A stretch of DNA of 64,000 nt from SKKY01 sp965228015 (GCA_965228015.1 OZ245787.1:806001-870000), one strand, 5' to 3'. Shown: positions 18,577 to 29,503, counted from the stretch's first letter. Translations and numbers: made by a program. Notes: generated from the letters alone by a model not told the origin.

Positions 18577-19458
18577 TTATTCAATATTCTGAACCTGCTC
18601 ACGTATTTTTTCAAGCTGAGCCTTCATTTCAACAACTAAAAGTGATATTTCTGAATCATTGGCTTTTGATCCAATGGTATTTATTTCTCTGTTCATTTCC
18701 TGAATTAAAAAGTCAAGTTTCCTGCCTACTTGATCCTCTAAATTTATGTTTTTCATAAACTGGATAAAATGACTTTCCAGTCTGACTAATTCCTCGGTAA
18801 TACTTGAGCGGTCTGAAAAGAAGGCTACTTCATTCTCCAGACGGTCTTCATTTATTATTTCTTTTTTCTCCAGTAGTTCTTCAATTCTTATTCTTAATTT
18901 TTCTTTGTACTCCTGGGTAACCAAAGGACTTCTTAAAGCTATTTTTTCTTTCATTTCTCTAAGGTCCTCAATTCGCAGAATAAAGTCTTCTTTTAAATGC
19001 ATTCCCTCTTCAATTCTCATTTTTTTATTTTGCTCCAAAGCATCTCTTAAAATTTCTTCATAATGAACCCATATTTGATCTATATCTTCTTCCTTCTCTT
19101 CAATACTAATAATTTCCGGAAGAGAAATGATTTTTTCCAGGGATAAATTATTATCAATTTTTAATAGCTGCCCTAATTCATTTAATAAATTATAATATGT
19201 CATGGCAACTTCTTTATCAACCTTGACATTCACATCCTGCTGTTCAACATTTTTAATTTTTACAAATACTTCAACATGCCCTCTTTTTATATATTCAGAA
19301 ATAATTTTTCTGACTTTTTCTTCCATCTTTAAATACTTTCGAGGATGTCTTAAGCTCACCTCAAGATAACGATGATTTACACTTTTTAACTCCAGTGAAA
19401 ATCTTTTTCCTAAAGCTTCTTTTTCTCCCCGTCCGTAACCTGTCATACTTTTAATCAA
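18577..19458 (-). CDS. yicC: YicC family endoribonuclease
   Basis: This 293-residue protein opens with the family signature IKSMTGYGRGE and ends in the conserved IREQVQNIE region. YicC-type proteins are endoribonucleases involved in mRNA or small-RNA turnover (family knowledge). The start is TTG at 19458, after GAGGGGTG, giving the usual MIKSMTGYG N-terminus. It heads the run leading to gmk. Intact. Confidence 0.92.
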   Translation of the reverse strand: MIKSMTGYGRGEKEALGKRFSLELKSVNHRYLEVSLRHPRKYLKMEEKVRKIISEYIKRGHVEVFVKIKNVEQQDVNVKVDKEVAMTYYNLLNELGQLLKIDNNLSLEKIISLPEIISIEEKEEDIDQIWVHYEEILRDALEQNKKMRIEEGMHLKEDFILRIEDLREMKEKIALRSPLVTQEYKEKLRIRIEELLEKKEIINEDRLENEVAFFSDRSSITEELVRLESHFIQFMKNINLEDQVGRKLDFLIQEMNREINTIGSKANDSEISLLVVEMKAQLEKIREQVQNIE

Positions 19459-19504
19459 AAAACAACACCCCTCGCCAATTTTGCTAAAATATATAATACC
19501 ATAA

Positions 19505-19541
19505 AAACTAAAAAAAGAAGCAGATAATTCCCTGCTTCTTT
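19505..19541 (-). terminator. Intrinsic terminator after dapL
   Basis: AAAGAAGCAG and CTGCTTCTTT form a perfect 10-bp stem with an 8-base loop, followed on the minus strand by seven T. It ends the dapF-dapL transcript. Confidence 0.8.
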
Positions 19542-19559
19542 ATAAATATATTATGTTTT

Positions 19560-20723
19560 TTAAAATTCAAATTTTCCAAATGCATCTTTAATTCTTTGAA
19601 AAGCTTCCTTCATTCTGGTTTTATCTATAGTAAGAGATATTCTGAAATATCCTTCTCCTGCCTGGCCATATCCAAGACCAGGTGTAATAATTACTCCTGT
19701 TTTCTCCAAAATTTCCTCAGCAAAGGCCGATGATGTATAGCCTTTTGGTGTTTTAGCCCAAATATAAAAACTTCCCCTTGGGGCTTCAATTTCCCAACCT
19801 AATTCTTTTAGAGCTGCAACAGTCTCATCTCTTCTTTCTTTGTAAACCACCTGGTTTTCTCTAATCAAAGTATCCGCGTTTTCTAACCCAGTAATTGCAG
19901 CTTCCTGTACTGCCTAAAAAACTCCAGAATCAATATTTGATGTTATTGTTGCCAAGGCATCAATAACATCTTGTCTCCCTGCAGCATAACCAATTCTCCA
20001 CCCAGTCATATTAAAAGGTTTTGAAAGAGAGCCAAATTCAATTCCAACATCCATGGCCCCTTCTGTCTCTAGAAAACTGATTGGTTTGTTTTTATCATCA
20101 TAATATACTTCGGTATATGCTGCATCATGACATACAATAATATTATGTTTTTTAGCAAAGGCCACAACCTTGTTAAAGAAATTTATATCCGCAACTGCAC
20201 CTGTTGGATTGTTTGGATAATTTATAAACATTAGTTTTGCCTTATCAGCTACTTCAGCTGGAATTTTATCTAAATCTGGTAAAAATTGTTTTCTTCCATT
20301 AAAGGCATGATATAGGAAGCTCCTCCTGCAAGAAGGGTACCTATTCCATACACAGGATAACCTGGTTCCGGAACAAGGTTTATATCTCCCGGGTTAACAT
20401 AGCATAAGGAAATATGGCCAATTCCTTCTTTTGAACCAATTAACGAGACTACTTTATTTTCCGGGTCAAGCTGGACATTGTGTCTTTTCTTGTAATATTC
20501 TGCAACAGCTTTACGAAAACTAAGCATACCTGCACTGAATGGGTATTGATGATTAGCAGGATTTTGGGCTGTTTCTGCTAGTTTATCAATAATTATTTTT
20601 GGGGTTGGGCGATCAGGATCACCTATCCCAAGACTTATAATATCTACACCTTGCTCTTTCTTTTCCGCTATCTTTTTTTCTATTCTTGCAAAAAGATAGG
20701 GTGGCAATTCTTTTAGCTTTCAT
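19560..20723 (-). pseudogene. dapL: LL-diaminopimelate aminotransferase, broken
   Basis: The gene would make meso-diaminopimelate precursors for lysine and peptidoglycan. Three lesions are visible. An extra A in the run after codon 4 moves the frame at once. A missing T near 20268 splits PLMEENNF from LPDLDKIP. TAG at 19914-19916 replaces a likely CAG between SNIDSGVF and AVQEAAI. The coding remnant is otherwise well kept, including SLSK (PLP lysine) and NYPNNPTG. The ATG at 20723 overlaps the dapF stop. No full enzyme can be made from the sequence as given. Confidence 0.92.
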
Positions 20724-21509
20724 ATTATTTCTCCTTTGAAAACCAGCTCTGCTGGTCCTGTCATATAATTTTTTTCTTTTCTGGCCAATCAATTATTAGT
20801 GTTCCACCAGATAAAACAACTTCAGCTTTATTATTTGTTTTGTTGTTTATTACTCCTGCTACCAGGGTTGCGCAAGCTCCTGCTCCACAGGCAAGGGCAA
20901 TTCCTGCTCCTCTTTCCCAAACCTTCATTTTCATTTTTGACTCATTAACAACCTGAACAAATTCAACATTGGTTTTATTAGGGAACATTGGATCCTTTTC
21001 AATTACAGGACCCCATTTCGATACATCAATTTTACTCAAATCTTCTACGAAAATTACACAATGAGGGTTACCCATATTTACTGTTGTTATCTCAAAGTCC
21101 ATCCCGGCAAACTCAACTGTTCTTGGTAAGTTAAATTCCGGGGTTCCCATGTCGACTTTTATTCCCATTACTTTATCATTTTCTGTAATAATTTCGGGGA
21201 TAATAGTACTTGCTAAAGTTTCAACTTCAATAATCTTTTTTGTACAATTCCTTCTTCATAGACAAAACGGGCAAAACATCTTATTCCATTTCCACACATC
21301 TCTGGTTCAGAGCCGTCTGGGTTGAAAATTCTCATCTTTATATCATTTTTTTCTGAAGGCAGTACAAAAATCAATCCATCTGCACCAATTCCAAAGTTTC
21401 TATCACATAACTTTATAGCTAGTTCGCTGTAATTCTCTTGTATATTTTCTAAAAATGTGTTGATAATCACAAAATCATTTCCAGCTCCATGCATCTTTGT
21501 AAAATGCAT
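20720..21509 (-). pseudogene. dapF: Diaminopimelate epimerase, broken
   Basis: The product would convert LL- to meso-diaminopimelate. The N-terminal part (MHFTKMHGAGNDFV to NPDGSEPEMCGNGIR, with the first active-site cysteine) is separated from the rest by a missing A near 21240. A second missing A near 20775 detaches the conserved tail YMTGPAELVF. Restoring one A at each run rebuilds a normal dapF of about 263 residues. The second active-site cysteine (ALACGAGACAT) persists. A good GGAGGTG site precedes the start, so decay looks recent. Confidence 0.92.
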
Positions 21510-21636
21510 TAAAGCACCTCCTCTTATTGTCAAAGTATAAGTTATAACATATCATACAGTGGATCCCTTTTTTTTAAAATAAAAGGACCGGATATATTTT
21601 GTATATTTTTTGTATTTTTGAATAAGGAGAAAAAAC

Positions 21637-23379
21637 ATGCCATTAGACGGTTTTACTATATCTTTTCTATGTAAAGAAACCGAAGATTTACTAAAAGGGT
21701 CCCGGGTGGACAAAATATATCAGATGGATAATTATTCGATAATCCTGAATTTAAGAAACGAAGGAAAAAACTACAGGTTTTTTGTTTCTGCTCATCCCCA
21801 GCTTGGGCGCTTTTGCATAACAAATACCAAGTATGAGAATCCGGAAAAACCACCAATGTTCTGTATGGTCCTCAGGAAATATCTTGAGGGGGGTAAACTT
21901 CTGGAAATCAAACAGTCCGGAATGGAACGAATTGTTCATCTTGTTTTTGAAACAATAAATGAATTAGGTGACCGGGTGAGAAAAATTCTGGTCGGAGAAT
22001 TCATGGGCAAACACAGTAATATTATTTTAATAGATGAAAAGGAGAAAATTATTCATGATTCTATGCAGCGTTTCCCTCTTTCAGAAAACAGTTTCAGGGA
22101 GATAATGCCAGGGAAAAAATATTATAATCCTCCTGATCAGAATAAATTTATGATGAAAGATCTGGATCTTACAGTAATTAGAAGAGAATTTATAAATAAT
22201 TTTCTTGATTTAACTGTTGAAAGAGCCGTTCTTTCATTAATTTCCGGAATAAGCCCTCTTCTGGCTAAAGAAATTTGCGTCAGAAGCGGAATTGATCATA
22301 ATTCTTCCGTAGAATTTTTAGGAGAAATTGATTATCAGCGCCTGGAAAGTATTTTTAATAATCTGGATAATTTAAGATCGATAAACCATTCTCAACCTTA
22401 TTTGGTTAAAGATGGAGATAGATACATTGATTTCACTTCCCTGAAATATGAAATTTATCAGCATCAGGAAAACCTTCCCTGGGATAATATGAACTCCCTT
22501 ATTGAAGATTTTGTTGGCGGAAGAGACCGGTTAAATAAAGTTCAGCAAAAAAAGGATCATTTAAAAAAAGTTGTTCAGAAGGAAATCATGAAGCTAGAGA
22601 AAAGATTTGATCTTAACCAAAAGAAAATTAAGGATTTTGAAGATGGAGAAAAGTTCAGAATAATGGGCGACCTTCTTACTGCAAACTTTTACCAGATAAA
22701 GCAGGGAAAGGAAGCCGTTGTTCAAAATTACTACTCTCCCGGGCAAGAAGATATGGTTATTAAGATGGAGGAGAATTTAACCCCTAATCAAAATGCTCAA
22801 AGATACTATAAAAAGTACAATAAGACAAAGTCTGGAGCTGACTATGCAAAAATTCAGATTGAACTTATTTCTCAGGAGATGAATTACCTGGAAAGTATCC
22901 TTACCGGGATTGAAAATTCTAAAGATATGAAAATTCTGGATGAGATTCATAAAGAAATGGCAGAGGAAAATTATTTAAAAAGAGATTCCAAAACAGATTC
23001 AAAAGAAAAAAAGGCTAATAAGAAAGAAAAAGAAGTTACTCTGGAAAAAACCGACTATATGGGCTTTGAAATATATGTGGGACATAATAATAAACAAAAT
23101 AATTATCTGACCATGAAGTTCGCTTCTTCTTCGGATTTATGGTTTCATGTTAAAGATTTACCAGGTTCTCATGTTCTTGTTAGAAATCCTAACCGAGAAA
23201 ACATTCCTGAAGAAGTAATTGAAAAGGCAGCTTTACTTGCAGCAGAGAACAGCAAAGGGAAGAATGGAACAATTCTTCCTGTGGATTACACAATGAAAAA
23301 ACATGTGAAAAAACCAAAAGGATCAAAACCAGGTTTTGTAACCTACGAAAACGCCAAAACCATTCAAATACGCCTTTAG
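21637..23379 (+). CDS. rqcH: RqcH / NFACT-family ribosome quality-control factor
   Basis: This 580-residue protein is related to eukaryotic Rqc2/NEMF. In bacteria it binds peptidyl-tRNA on stalled 50S subunits and adds poly-alanine tails for degradation. The N-terminal NFACT-N domain begins MPLDGFTISFLCKE, a central charged coiled coil covers about 300-450, and the C-terminal NFACT-R domain has DLWFHVKDLPGSHV. AAGGAG lies upstream of the ATG. It is intact within an otherwise eroded region. An IS1182-like element inserted about 20 bases after its stop. Confidence 0.94.
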   Translation: MPLDGFTISFLCKETEDLLKGSRVDKIYQMDNYSIILNLRNEGKNYRFFVSAHPQLGRFCITNTKYENPEKPPMFCMVLRKYLEGGKLLEIKQSGMERIVHLVFETINELGDRVRKILVGEFMGKHSNIILIDEKEKIIHDSMQRFPLSENSFREIMPGKKYYNPPDQNKFMMKDLDLTVIRREFINNFLDLTVERAVLSLISGISPLLAKEICVRSGIDHNSSVEFLGEIDYQRLESIFNNLDNLRSINHSQPYLVKDGDRYIDFTSLKYEIYQHQENLPWDNMNSLIEDFVGGRDRLNKVQQKKDHLKKVVQKEIMKLEKRFDLNQKKIKDFEDGEKFRIMGDLLTANFYQIKQGKEAVVQNYYSPGQEDMVIKMEENLTPNQNAQRYYKKYNKTKSGADYAKIQIELISQEMNYLESILTGIENSKDMKILDEIHKEMAEENYLKRDSKTDSKEKKANKKEKEVTLEKTDYMGFEIYVGHNNKQNNYLTMKFASSSDLWFHVKDLPGSHVLVRNPNRENIPEEVIEKAALLAAENSKGKNGTILPVDYTMKKHVKKPKGSKPGFVTYENAKTIQIRL

Positions 23380-23399
23380 GCGCTAAAAAGGGGACGCTT

Positions 23400-25150
23400 C
23401 GAGACCAGTGAAAAAGCCTTTCTTTAAGTTAAAGGTGAAGGACAAATTTTTATACTAAAAAAGCTGAAAGCGTTGATATATCTAAGAAAACAGAAAAAAG
23501 CCCACCTTTTTATAGTATAATTTATCTACCAAAACAAAATAAACCAAAAGGGTGGACTTTTTATGCTTAGATTAAAATCAAAGCAAATTTCTTTATATTT
23601 ACAATTATATAATAAAATACCTGAAAATCATATATTAAAAAGAATAGAATCTGTAGTAAATTTCAGCTTTATTAATAAATTATTGGAAAAACAGCTACTG
23701 CAAAACTTTTGGCAGACCAGCCAAAGAACCAGAATTAATGTGTAAACTTCTTTTCCTGCAGCTTCCTGTATAACCTTTCTGACGAAAAGGTTATACAGGA
23801 AGCAGAACTTAATTTAGCATATATGTATTTTTTAGGAATCAATCCCGAAGAATCCCTCCCAGATAAAAGTCTCCTCTCAAAATTCAGAACCCAAAGACTT
23901 CAAAACTCCACATTAGATGAAATTATTACAGAAATTATTCGCCAATGTGTTGAACAAAAAATTATTGAAGGAAATAGTGTAAGTATTGGTGCTACACATA
24001 TAGAAGCCAATACAATAAAAACCCCGGAAAGATTAACGAAACATCTTGCTAAAAAATTATAAATACATATGAAGAAGAAACAGAAGAAAAACTACCCGGT
24101 CTTCCTGATGTTCCAGAGTACAAGGAGATTGAAGACCATAAAGAAGCAAAAGCAGTAATGATAGATTACTTAGAAAAAGTAATCTATGAAGCAGAAAAAA
24201 TACAGAGCTACTCAAAACCAATTCTATTATTGAAAAAGCTAAAAATATATTAAATGATCCCAAGTTCATAAATCAAAAAGGAGTACGTTCATTAATAGAT
24301 GAAGATGCTCGTGTTGGCAGAAAAAGTAAAAGCCAAGACTTTTTTGGCTATAAAACAGAATTTATTATGACTACAGAAGAAAGATTAATTACCTGCGTTA
24401 GAACCGGAGATGGGGTATATACTGATGGAGATTTAACAGAGGAAATGCTTGAAGAGACCATAAAAGCAGGAGTTTCTGTAAAAGAAGTATATGGAGACAA
24501 AGCTTATTTCAGAAAAAACATTTTAGATTTAATAAAGGAATTAAAAGCAAAAGCCTTTATTCCAATAAGTGGGTCAGCTTACAGAATTGATGAAAATGGA
24601 TTTTCATACAACAAAGATTCGGACGAATGGGAATGTAGCCAAGGAAACATAAGTGTAAAAAAGAGATATTTTAAAAGGAAAGAAACGTTTTATTTTTTAG
24701 GCTATGGATATTACAATAGGCTATGGATATTACAATTATTATTTTGAAGCAAAGCAGTGTAAAAATTGCCCAAAGCATGATCAATGTGCTGGTAAAAAAG
24801 CACGAGAAATTTTCACAACTGGTTTAAATACTGGAGAATATTATGAAATATCTCAAGAACAAAAAACGGAAGAGTTTAAAGAAAAGTACAAGAAGAGAGC
24901 AAGCATTGAAGGCAAGAATGCCGAGCTAAAAAGATTTCACGGACTATGTCGTGCAAGAGGATATGGTCTCTTAAGTGTGTCTGTTCAATCGAAGCTGGCA
25001 GCAATTGCGGTAAACATAAAGAGGATAGCATCAATACTATCCTCTTTAGAGTGCAATTTTTTAAATCAAATTTGGAATTTAAAAAAATAGTCTTATTTTG
25101 CTGAAAAGGGAAAAATCTTCTTTTAAAGAAAGACTTTTTCACTGGTCTCG
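23400..25150 (+). mobile_element. IS1182-like insertion sequence, defective, with 7-bp target duplication
   Basis: The 1751-bp element has long terminal inverted repeats: CGAGACCAGTGAAAAAG at 23400-23416 matches the reverse complement of the right end, with similarity extending about 28 bases. GACGCTT is repeated on both sides (23393-23399 and 25151-25157). The left end is immediately after rqcH, and the right end is about 10 bases before the start of an IS3-like element. Confidence 0.85.
23563..25090 (+). pseudogene. IS1182-family transposase, multiply frameshifted
   Basis: The pieces spell an IS1182/DUF772-type transposase: MLRLKSKQISLYLQLYNK at the start, GRPAKEPELMCKLLFLQL, EESLPDKSLLSKFR, YGDKAYFRKN and the C-terminal KRASIEGKNAELKRFHGL. 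Frame changes occur near 23690, 23770, 24058 and 24215. A 19-bp tandem duplication at 24700-24736 also shifts the frame. It cannot encode an active enzyme. No second copy is in this window. Confidence 0.88.
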
Positions 25151-25162
25151 GACGCTTTGGTC

Positions 25163-26370
25163 TGACCCCCAAAAATTACACAAAATTGGGACAGTAAGAT
25201 ATACTAACTTTGGGGGCTGATTTTAATGACAAAGAACTATTCCGATGAATTTAAACTCTCTGTAATTAAGGAATATTACGAAAGCGATCTTGGGGCAAGA
25301 AAGATTACTGCAAAGTACAATTTATCTTCAAAAAATCTTGTTCTTAATTGGGAAAAACAATTAAAAGAAAAAGGACTTCTTCCAACAGAAGCTAAGAAAG
25401 ATCCGGATAAGATAAAAATCAGATCAGATAAAATAGATTTTCCTGAGAAAACACAAAGAGAAATTGAATACGAAAAAGAAATAGAACATCTTTATGCTAA
25501 AATTGAATACTACGAACAATTAGAGCATTTACAGCCCTTTATTTCTAAAAAAACAAAAGTCAGGGAGCTAAAGTACAGAGCTATATTTGCTTTGGAATTT
25601 AAATATACAGTAAAATTTCTTTGCGAAATTGCTGGAGTAAAAAGAAAAGCCTATTGCAATTTCAGAGACAAACCAATAAAAAAAGAAGATTCCATTGAGA
25701 AAATAATTATTCAAATATATAACAAATCAAAAGGAATTTTTGGTTACAGAAGAATAGGAAATGAGCTAAGAAATGCGTTTAAAATAGTTGTTAATCATAA
25801 AAAGATTCAAAGAATAATGCAGGAAAACAATCTCAGATCCAGAATCAGAAGAAAAAAGAATAGGATTCAAGATGATAAACAATTCAAAGCCAATATATTA
25901 AACAGGGATTTTAAGGCAAGTCGCCCAGGAGAAAAAATAGCCACAGATATTACCTGTATTCCTTACAGAAACTCTAAGCTATATCTGTGTGTTGCCCTAG
26001 ATCTGTTTAACAATGAGCCAGTAAGCTGGGAATACAGTAAGAATCCTGACAGCAAGCTGACTGTAAAAACTATTGAAAAACTTTCAAAAAAGATAGGTAT
26101 TAAGAATACTGTTATCCATAGTGATCAAGGTGTTCAATACACAAGCAAAGAATATTCCAGCTATTTAAAGTCTTTAGGAGCAGTTCAAAGTATGTCCAGA
26201 AGAGGAAATTGCTGGAATAATGCGAAGATTGAAAGTTTCTTTAGCCATTACAAAACAGAAAGTATTAATCTCTACAAGAAAAGAATCAAAAGTTTTAAAG
26301 ATATAAAAGAAATTACTGAAGATTACATTAAATTTTATATTAATGACAGGACGCAAAGAAGCCTTGGAGG
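25163..26370 (+). mobile_element. IS3-family (IS150-like) element lacking its right end
   Basis: The left end reads TCTGACCCCCAAAAATTACA, a typical IS3-group terminus, followed by the transposase. No matching inverted repeat ending in GGGTCAGA is found downstream. Similarity stops within the last codons of the transposase, where sequence from the pflA 3' region begins. The right end is therefore deleted or recombined away, and the boundaries are approximate. Confidence 0.75.
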
Positions 26371-26512
26371 TGTTCCTCCAAGGCTTCTATTTTTTGAAAT
26401 TCTTTTGCTGCCTGGCTTGTGGTTTCCGGATAATCTTCCAACTAATAGCCCAGACCTAATTCTTTATACTTATAGCTCCCCATCTGATGAAATGGAAGTA
26501 CTTCAAATTTAA
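25226..26512 (+). pseudogene. IS3-family transposase fused to non-transposase sequence at its C-terminus
   Basis: A single frame joins the HTH part (MTKNYSDEFKLSVIKEYY, usually orfA) and the DDE integrase part (usually orfB). Catalytic residues are in ATDITCIP, HSDQGVQYTS and NNAKIESFFS. After TQRSLGG the frame runs antisense through the end of pflA, giving about 45 unrelated residues in place of the normal terminus. Most elements of this family need -1 frameshifting to join the two parts, so the fused frame is notable but has precedents. Without a right terminal repeat the element is unlikely to move. Confidence 0.8.
26357..26395 (+). terminator. Perfect 14-bp palindrome with T-run at the IS3/pflA junction
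   Basis: AGAAGCCTTGGAGG and CCTCCAAGGCTTCT pair perfectly around the loop TGTT, followed on the plus strand by ATTTTTT. It is a strong terminator for rightward transcription. The left arm is read as transposase codons and the right arm falls at the pflA remnant. Confidence 0.65.
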
Positions 26513-27092
26513 CAAGGTTATCAATGCTCAATAATATATTTTTGATTTTTTCTATATCATCTTTCCCATCATTTAAACCGCTTATCAATACATATCTTGC
26601 CCATACTTTTTTATTATATTTATTCAAAATCCTTATAAAATCCGGAAGATCATACCTTTCTCTTCCCGTAGTCTTACGATAACTATCCCTGTCCGAACCT
26701 TTAATATCCAAAATTATTTGATCAGAAAGTTCAATTATTTTTTCAAGTTTCTCTATATTCGAAATTAATATACCCGAGGTATCAACTGCAGTATTGATAC
26801 CTTTTTCCCTGCACCTCTGAAGAATTTCTATTAAAAAATCTCCTTGCATTATTGGCTCGCCCCCGGAGAAAGTCACCCCTCCCCCGGAAGCTTTATAATA
26901 ATTTTTATACTTTAATATTTTTTCCATAAGCTGGGAAACAGTGTATTCATCACCTTTTCCAAACTCCCAGATATCTGGATTATGGCAATATATACACCTT
27001 AGGGGGCGTTCCTGAAAAAAAATAACCGTACAAATCCCTGGTCCGTCAAAAAAACCACTGGTTTCAATTGAATGTACATATGCTTTTTTCAT
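26389..27092 (-). pseudogene. pflA: Pyruvate formate-lyase activating enzyme, broken
   Basis: This radical SAM enzyme would install the glycyl radical on PflB. Most of it reads through (MKKAYVHSIETSGFFDGPGI, SGGGVTFSGGEP, TTGRERYDLPDF). Two defects stand out. The iron-sulfur motif, normally CX3CX2C, reads ERPLRCIYC, so the first cysteine is replaced by arginine. TAG at 26442-26444 truncates the protein after ELGLGY, where the same frame continues with a PflA-like LEDYPE. The 3' end borders the truncated IS3 element, so the natural terminus is uncertain. Confidence 0.85.
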
Positions 27093-27098
27093 AAGATA

Positions 27099-29325
27099 TC
27101 AGCAACCCATTGTATAGCGAAATGTCCTGTTAATAACTTCTCGTTTTTGTTCTTCCGTAAGTCTGTTAAAGTGCGCCGCATAACCAGAAACTCTAATAGT
27201 CAGATTTGGATATTTTTCAGGATTCTCCATGGCATCAACCAGTTTATTTCTCTGAAGAACATTAACATTTAAATGATGTCCACCCTGCGTAAAATAGCCG
27301 TCAATTAAATATGCAAGTTTTTCTGCCCGGCTTTCCGTTTCCCTGAATAAAGCACCAGGAACAATAGTCAATGTATTAGACACTCCGTCCTGACAAACGC
27401 ATTTATATGGTATCTTGGCAACGGAATTTAAAGATGCCAAAGCTCCCGACATATCTCTTCCATGCATTGGATTTGCCCCTGGGGCAAAGGCTTCTCCAGC
27501 CATCCTTCCATCTGGAGTTGCTCCTGTTTTCTTACCATAAACTACATTGGAAGTAATTGTAAGTACTGAAAGTGTATGCTCTGCATCTCTGTATAGTGGA
27601 TGTTTTTTTAATTCTCCAACAAAATAACGGAGAACCTCAAGAGCAATACTGTCTACAGCATCATCATCATTTCCATACTTTAGAAAGTCTCCCTGAGTTA
27701 CATAATCAACAGCAATTCCATTTTCCCTTACTGGCTTAACTTTTGCATATTTTATTGCACTCAAAGAATCTGCAACTACAGATAACCCTGTAACACCAAA
27801 AGCCATGTATCTGTGAACATTATTATCGTGGAAAGCCATCATTATTTTTTCATAAGCATATTTATCATGCATATAATGGATAATGTTCATTGCATTAACA
27901 TATTGCTCCGCAACATACTCAAGTACTTTAAAGTGGTTGCTTTTCACCTTATCATAATCAAGAATTTCATCTTCTATTTTTTCAATACCTTCAATGATTT
28001 TCTTGCCGCTTTTTTCATCTATTCCCCCATTAATTACATATAATAATGATTTCCCAAGATTACACCTTGCACCAAAAAACTGCATCTCCTTACCAACTCT
28101 CATGGCAGATGCACAACAAGCAATTGCATAGTCATCACCATAAATAGGCTTCATAAGATCGTCGCTTTCATATTGAATTAAATCTGTTTCTATTGAAACC
28201 TTAGCACAATACTCTTTAAAACCTTTTGGAAGATTTTCTGACCAAAGCACTGTAAGGTTTGGTTCTGGGGCAGGGCTTAAATTTGTAAATGTGTGAAGAA
28301 TTCTGAAAGAATTTTTTGTAACTAATATTCTGCCATCTTCTGACATTCCCCCAACTGATTCTGTTATCCAGTTTGGATCCCCGGCAAACAATTTATTATA
28401 GTCGGGAGTACGAAGATGTCTTACAAAACGAAGTTTCATAACAAGCTGATCCATTAATTCCTGGACACCTTCTTCAGTAAGCTTACCTTCCTTAACATCT
28501 CTTTCAAAATAAATATCAAGAAAAGCGCTTATTCTTCCGATGCTTGTTGCCGCACCATTGTTTTCTTTAACCCCTGCTAAATAGGCAAAGCATAAAAATT
28601 GAACAGCTTCAGCAGAATTTTTAGCTGGCCGACTAATATCAACACCATATTCCATAGCCATTTTTTTAAGTTCTTCCAAAGCTCTGATTTCTTCGGAAAT
28701 CTCTTCGATTCTTCTGATATTAGTTTCATTTATTAATTTAATTTATTTTTTATCTTTTTTCTTTTCTTGAATAAGAAGATCTGCCCCATACAAGGAAAGT
28801 CTTCTGTAATCTCCAATAATTCTTCCTCTGCCATAAGCATCAGGAAGACCTGTTAAAACAGCTGCACTTCTAAGATTTCTGATTTCATCGGTACAAACAT
28901 CAAAAACACCCTTGTTGTGAGTTTTTCTGATTGTATCAAATACATCTAAAACCCCATCCTCAGCTTTATAACCATAAGCTTCAAGGGATTCTTCAACCAT
29001 TCTTAATCCCCCAAATGGATCCATCATTCTTTTTAAAGGAGCATCTGTCTGAAAACCTACAATTAGTTCATTTTCTTTATCAAGATAGCCGGCTTTGAAA
29101 TTATTTATCCCTGAAATATTTTTTGTATCAATATCCAATACTTCTTTATCTAATTCTTCTTTAAGAAGCCCTTCACATTTTTTCCATATTTTTTGTTTTC
29201 TCAGTAGGTTCTGCTAAAAATTCTTCATTTCCTTCATAAGGAACATAGTTTTTCTGTATAAAATCTCTTACATCAATATTATTATTCCAGCTTCCTGTAT
29301 TAAAACCTTCCCATTGTTTGAACAT
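27099..29325 (-). pseudogene. pflB: Formate C-acetyltransferase (pyruvate formate-lyase), broken
   Basis: The enzyme would cleave pyruvate with CoA to acetyl-CoA and formate. Catalytic segments remain: AIACCASAMRVG with the cysteine pair, and the glycyl-radical motif RVSGYA near the end. Two lesions disable it: a missing A near 29194, which ends the N-terminal frame after about 44 codons, and an in-frame TAA at 28743-28745 after IQEKKKDKK. Repair gives a normal length of about 740 residues. The ATG at 29325 has AGGAGGG upstream. It is controlled by the ZTP riboswitch just upstream. Confidence 0.93.
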
Positions 29326-29341
29326 TCTAAAAATTCCCTCC

Positions 29342-29450
29342 TAAAAATAAAATCCCACCTGGGCATACAACTCAAGTGGCCCAGGTGGTCGGCAAAATTA
29401 AAATCATACTCCCATGTGGTTCATTCCACTTCCACCAGTCGTAAGATTAA
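29342..29450 (-). promoter_or_regulatory. ZTP riboswitch (pfl RNA motif) with intrinsic terminator
   Basis: The minus strand has the conserved first half (ACGACTGGTGGAAGTGG, then CCAC and GGGAG) closed by a stem AATCTTAC/GTATGATT with one mismatch. The signature second half is CCACCTGGGC at 29388-29379. The pseudoknot pairs GGTGG with CCACC, a covariant version of the usual GGCGG/CCGCC. A terminator follows at once: CCACCTGGGC pairs with GCCCAGGTGG (29364-29355) and a T-rich tract follows. The class senses ZTP/ZMP (a sign of 10-formyl-THF shortage) and turns genes on by blocking the terminator. Its target pflB is broken. Confidence 0.9.
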
Positions 29451-29474
29451 GCAATTATTGTGTTTTATGGTGAT

Positions 29475-29503
29475 AATTTACCAGTATTTTTATTTTTTGT
29501 CAA
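29475..29503 (-). promoter_or_regulatory. Promoter of the pfl transcript
   Basis: On the minus strand TTGACA (29503-29498) is followed after exactly 17 bases by TAAATT (29480-29475). Transcription would begin near 29468, shortly before the riboswitch. Confidence 0.65.

Noticed and set aside
23365..23380. Terminator at the rqcH stop (CGCC-TTTA-GGCG)
   Set aside because: The stem is only 4 bp and no T-run follows.
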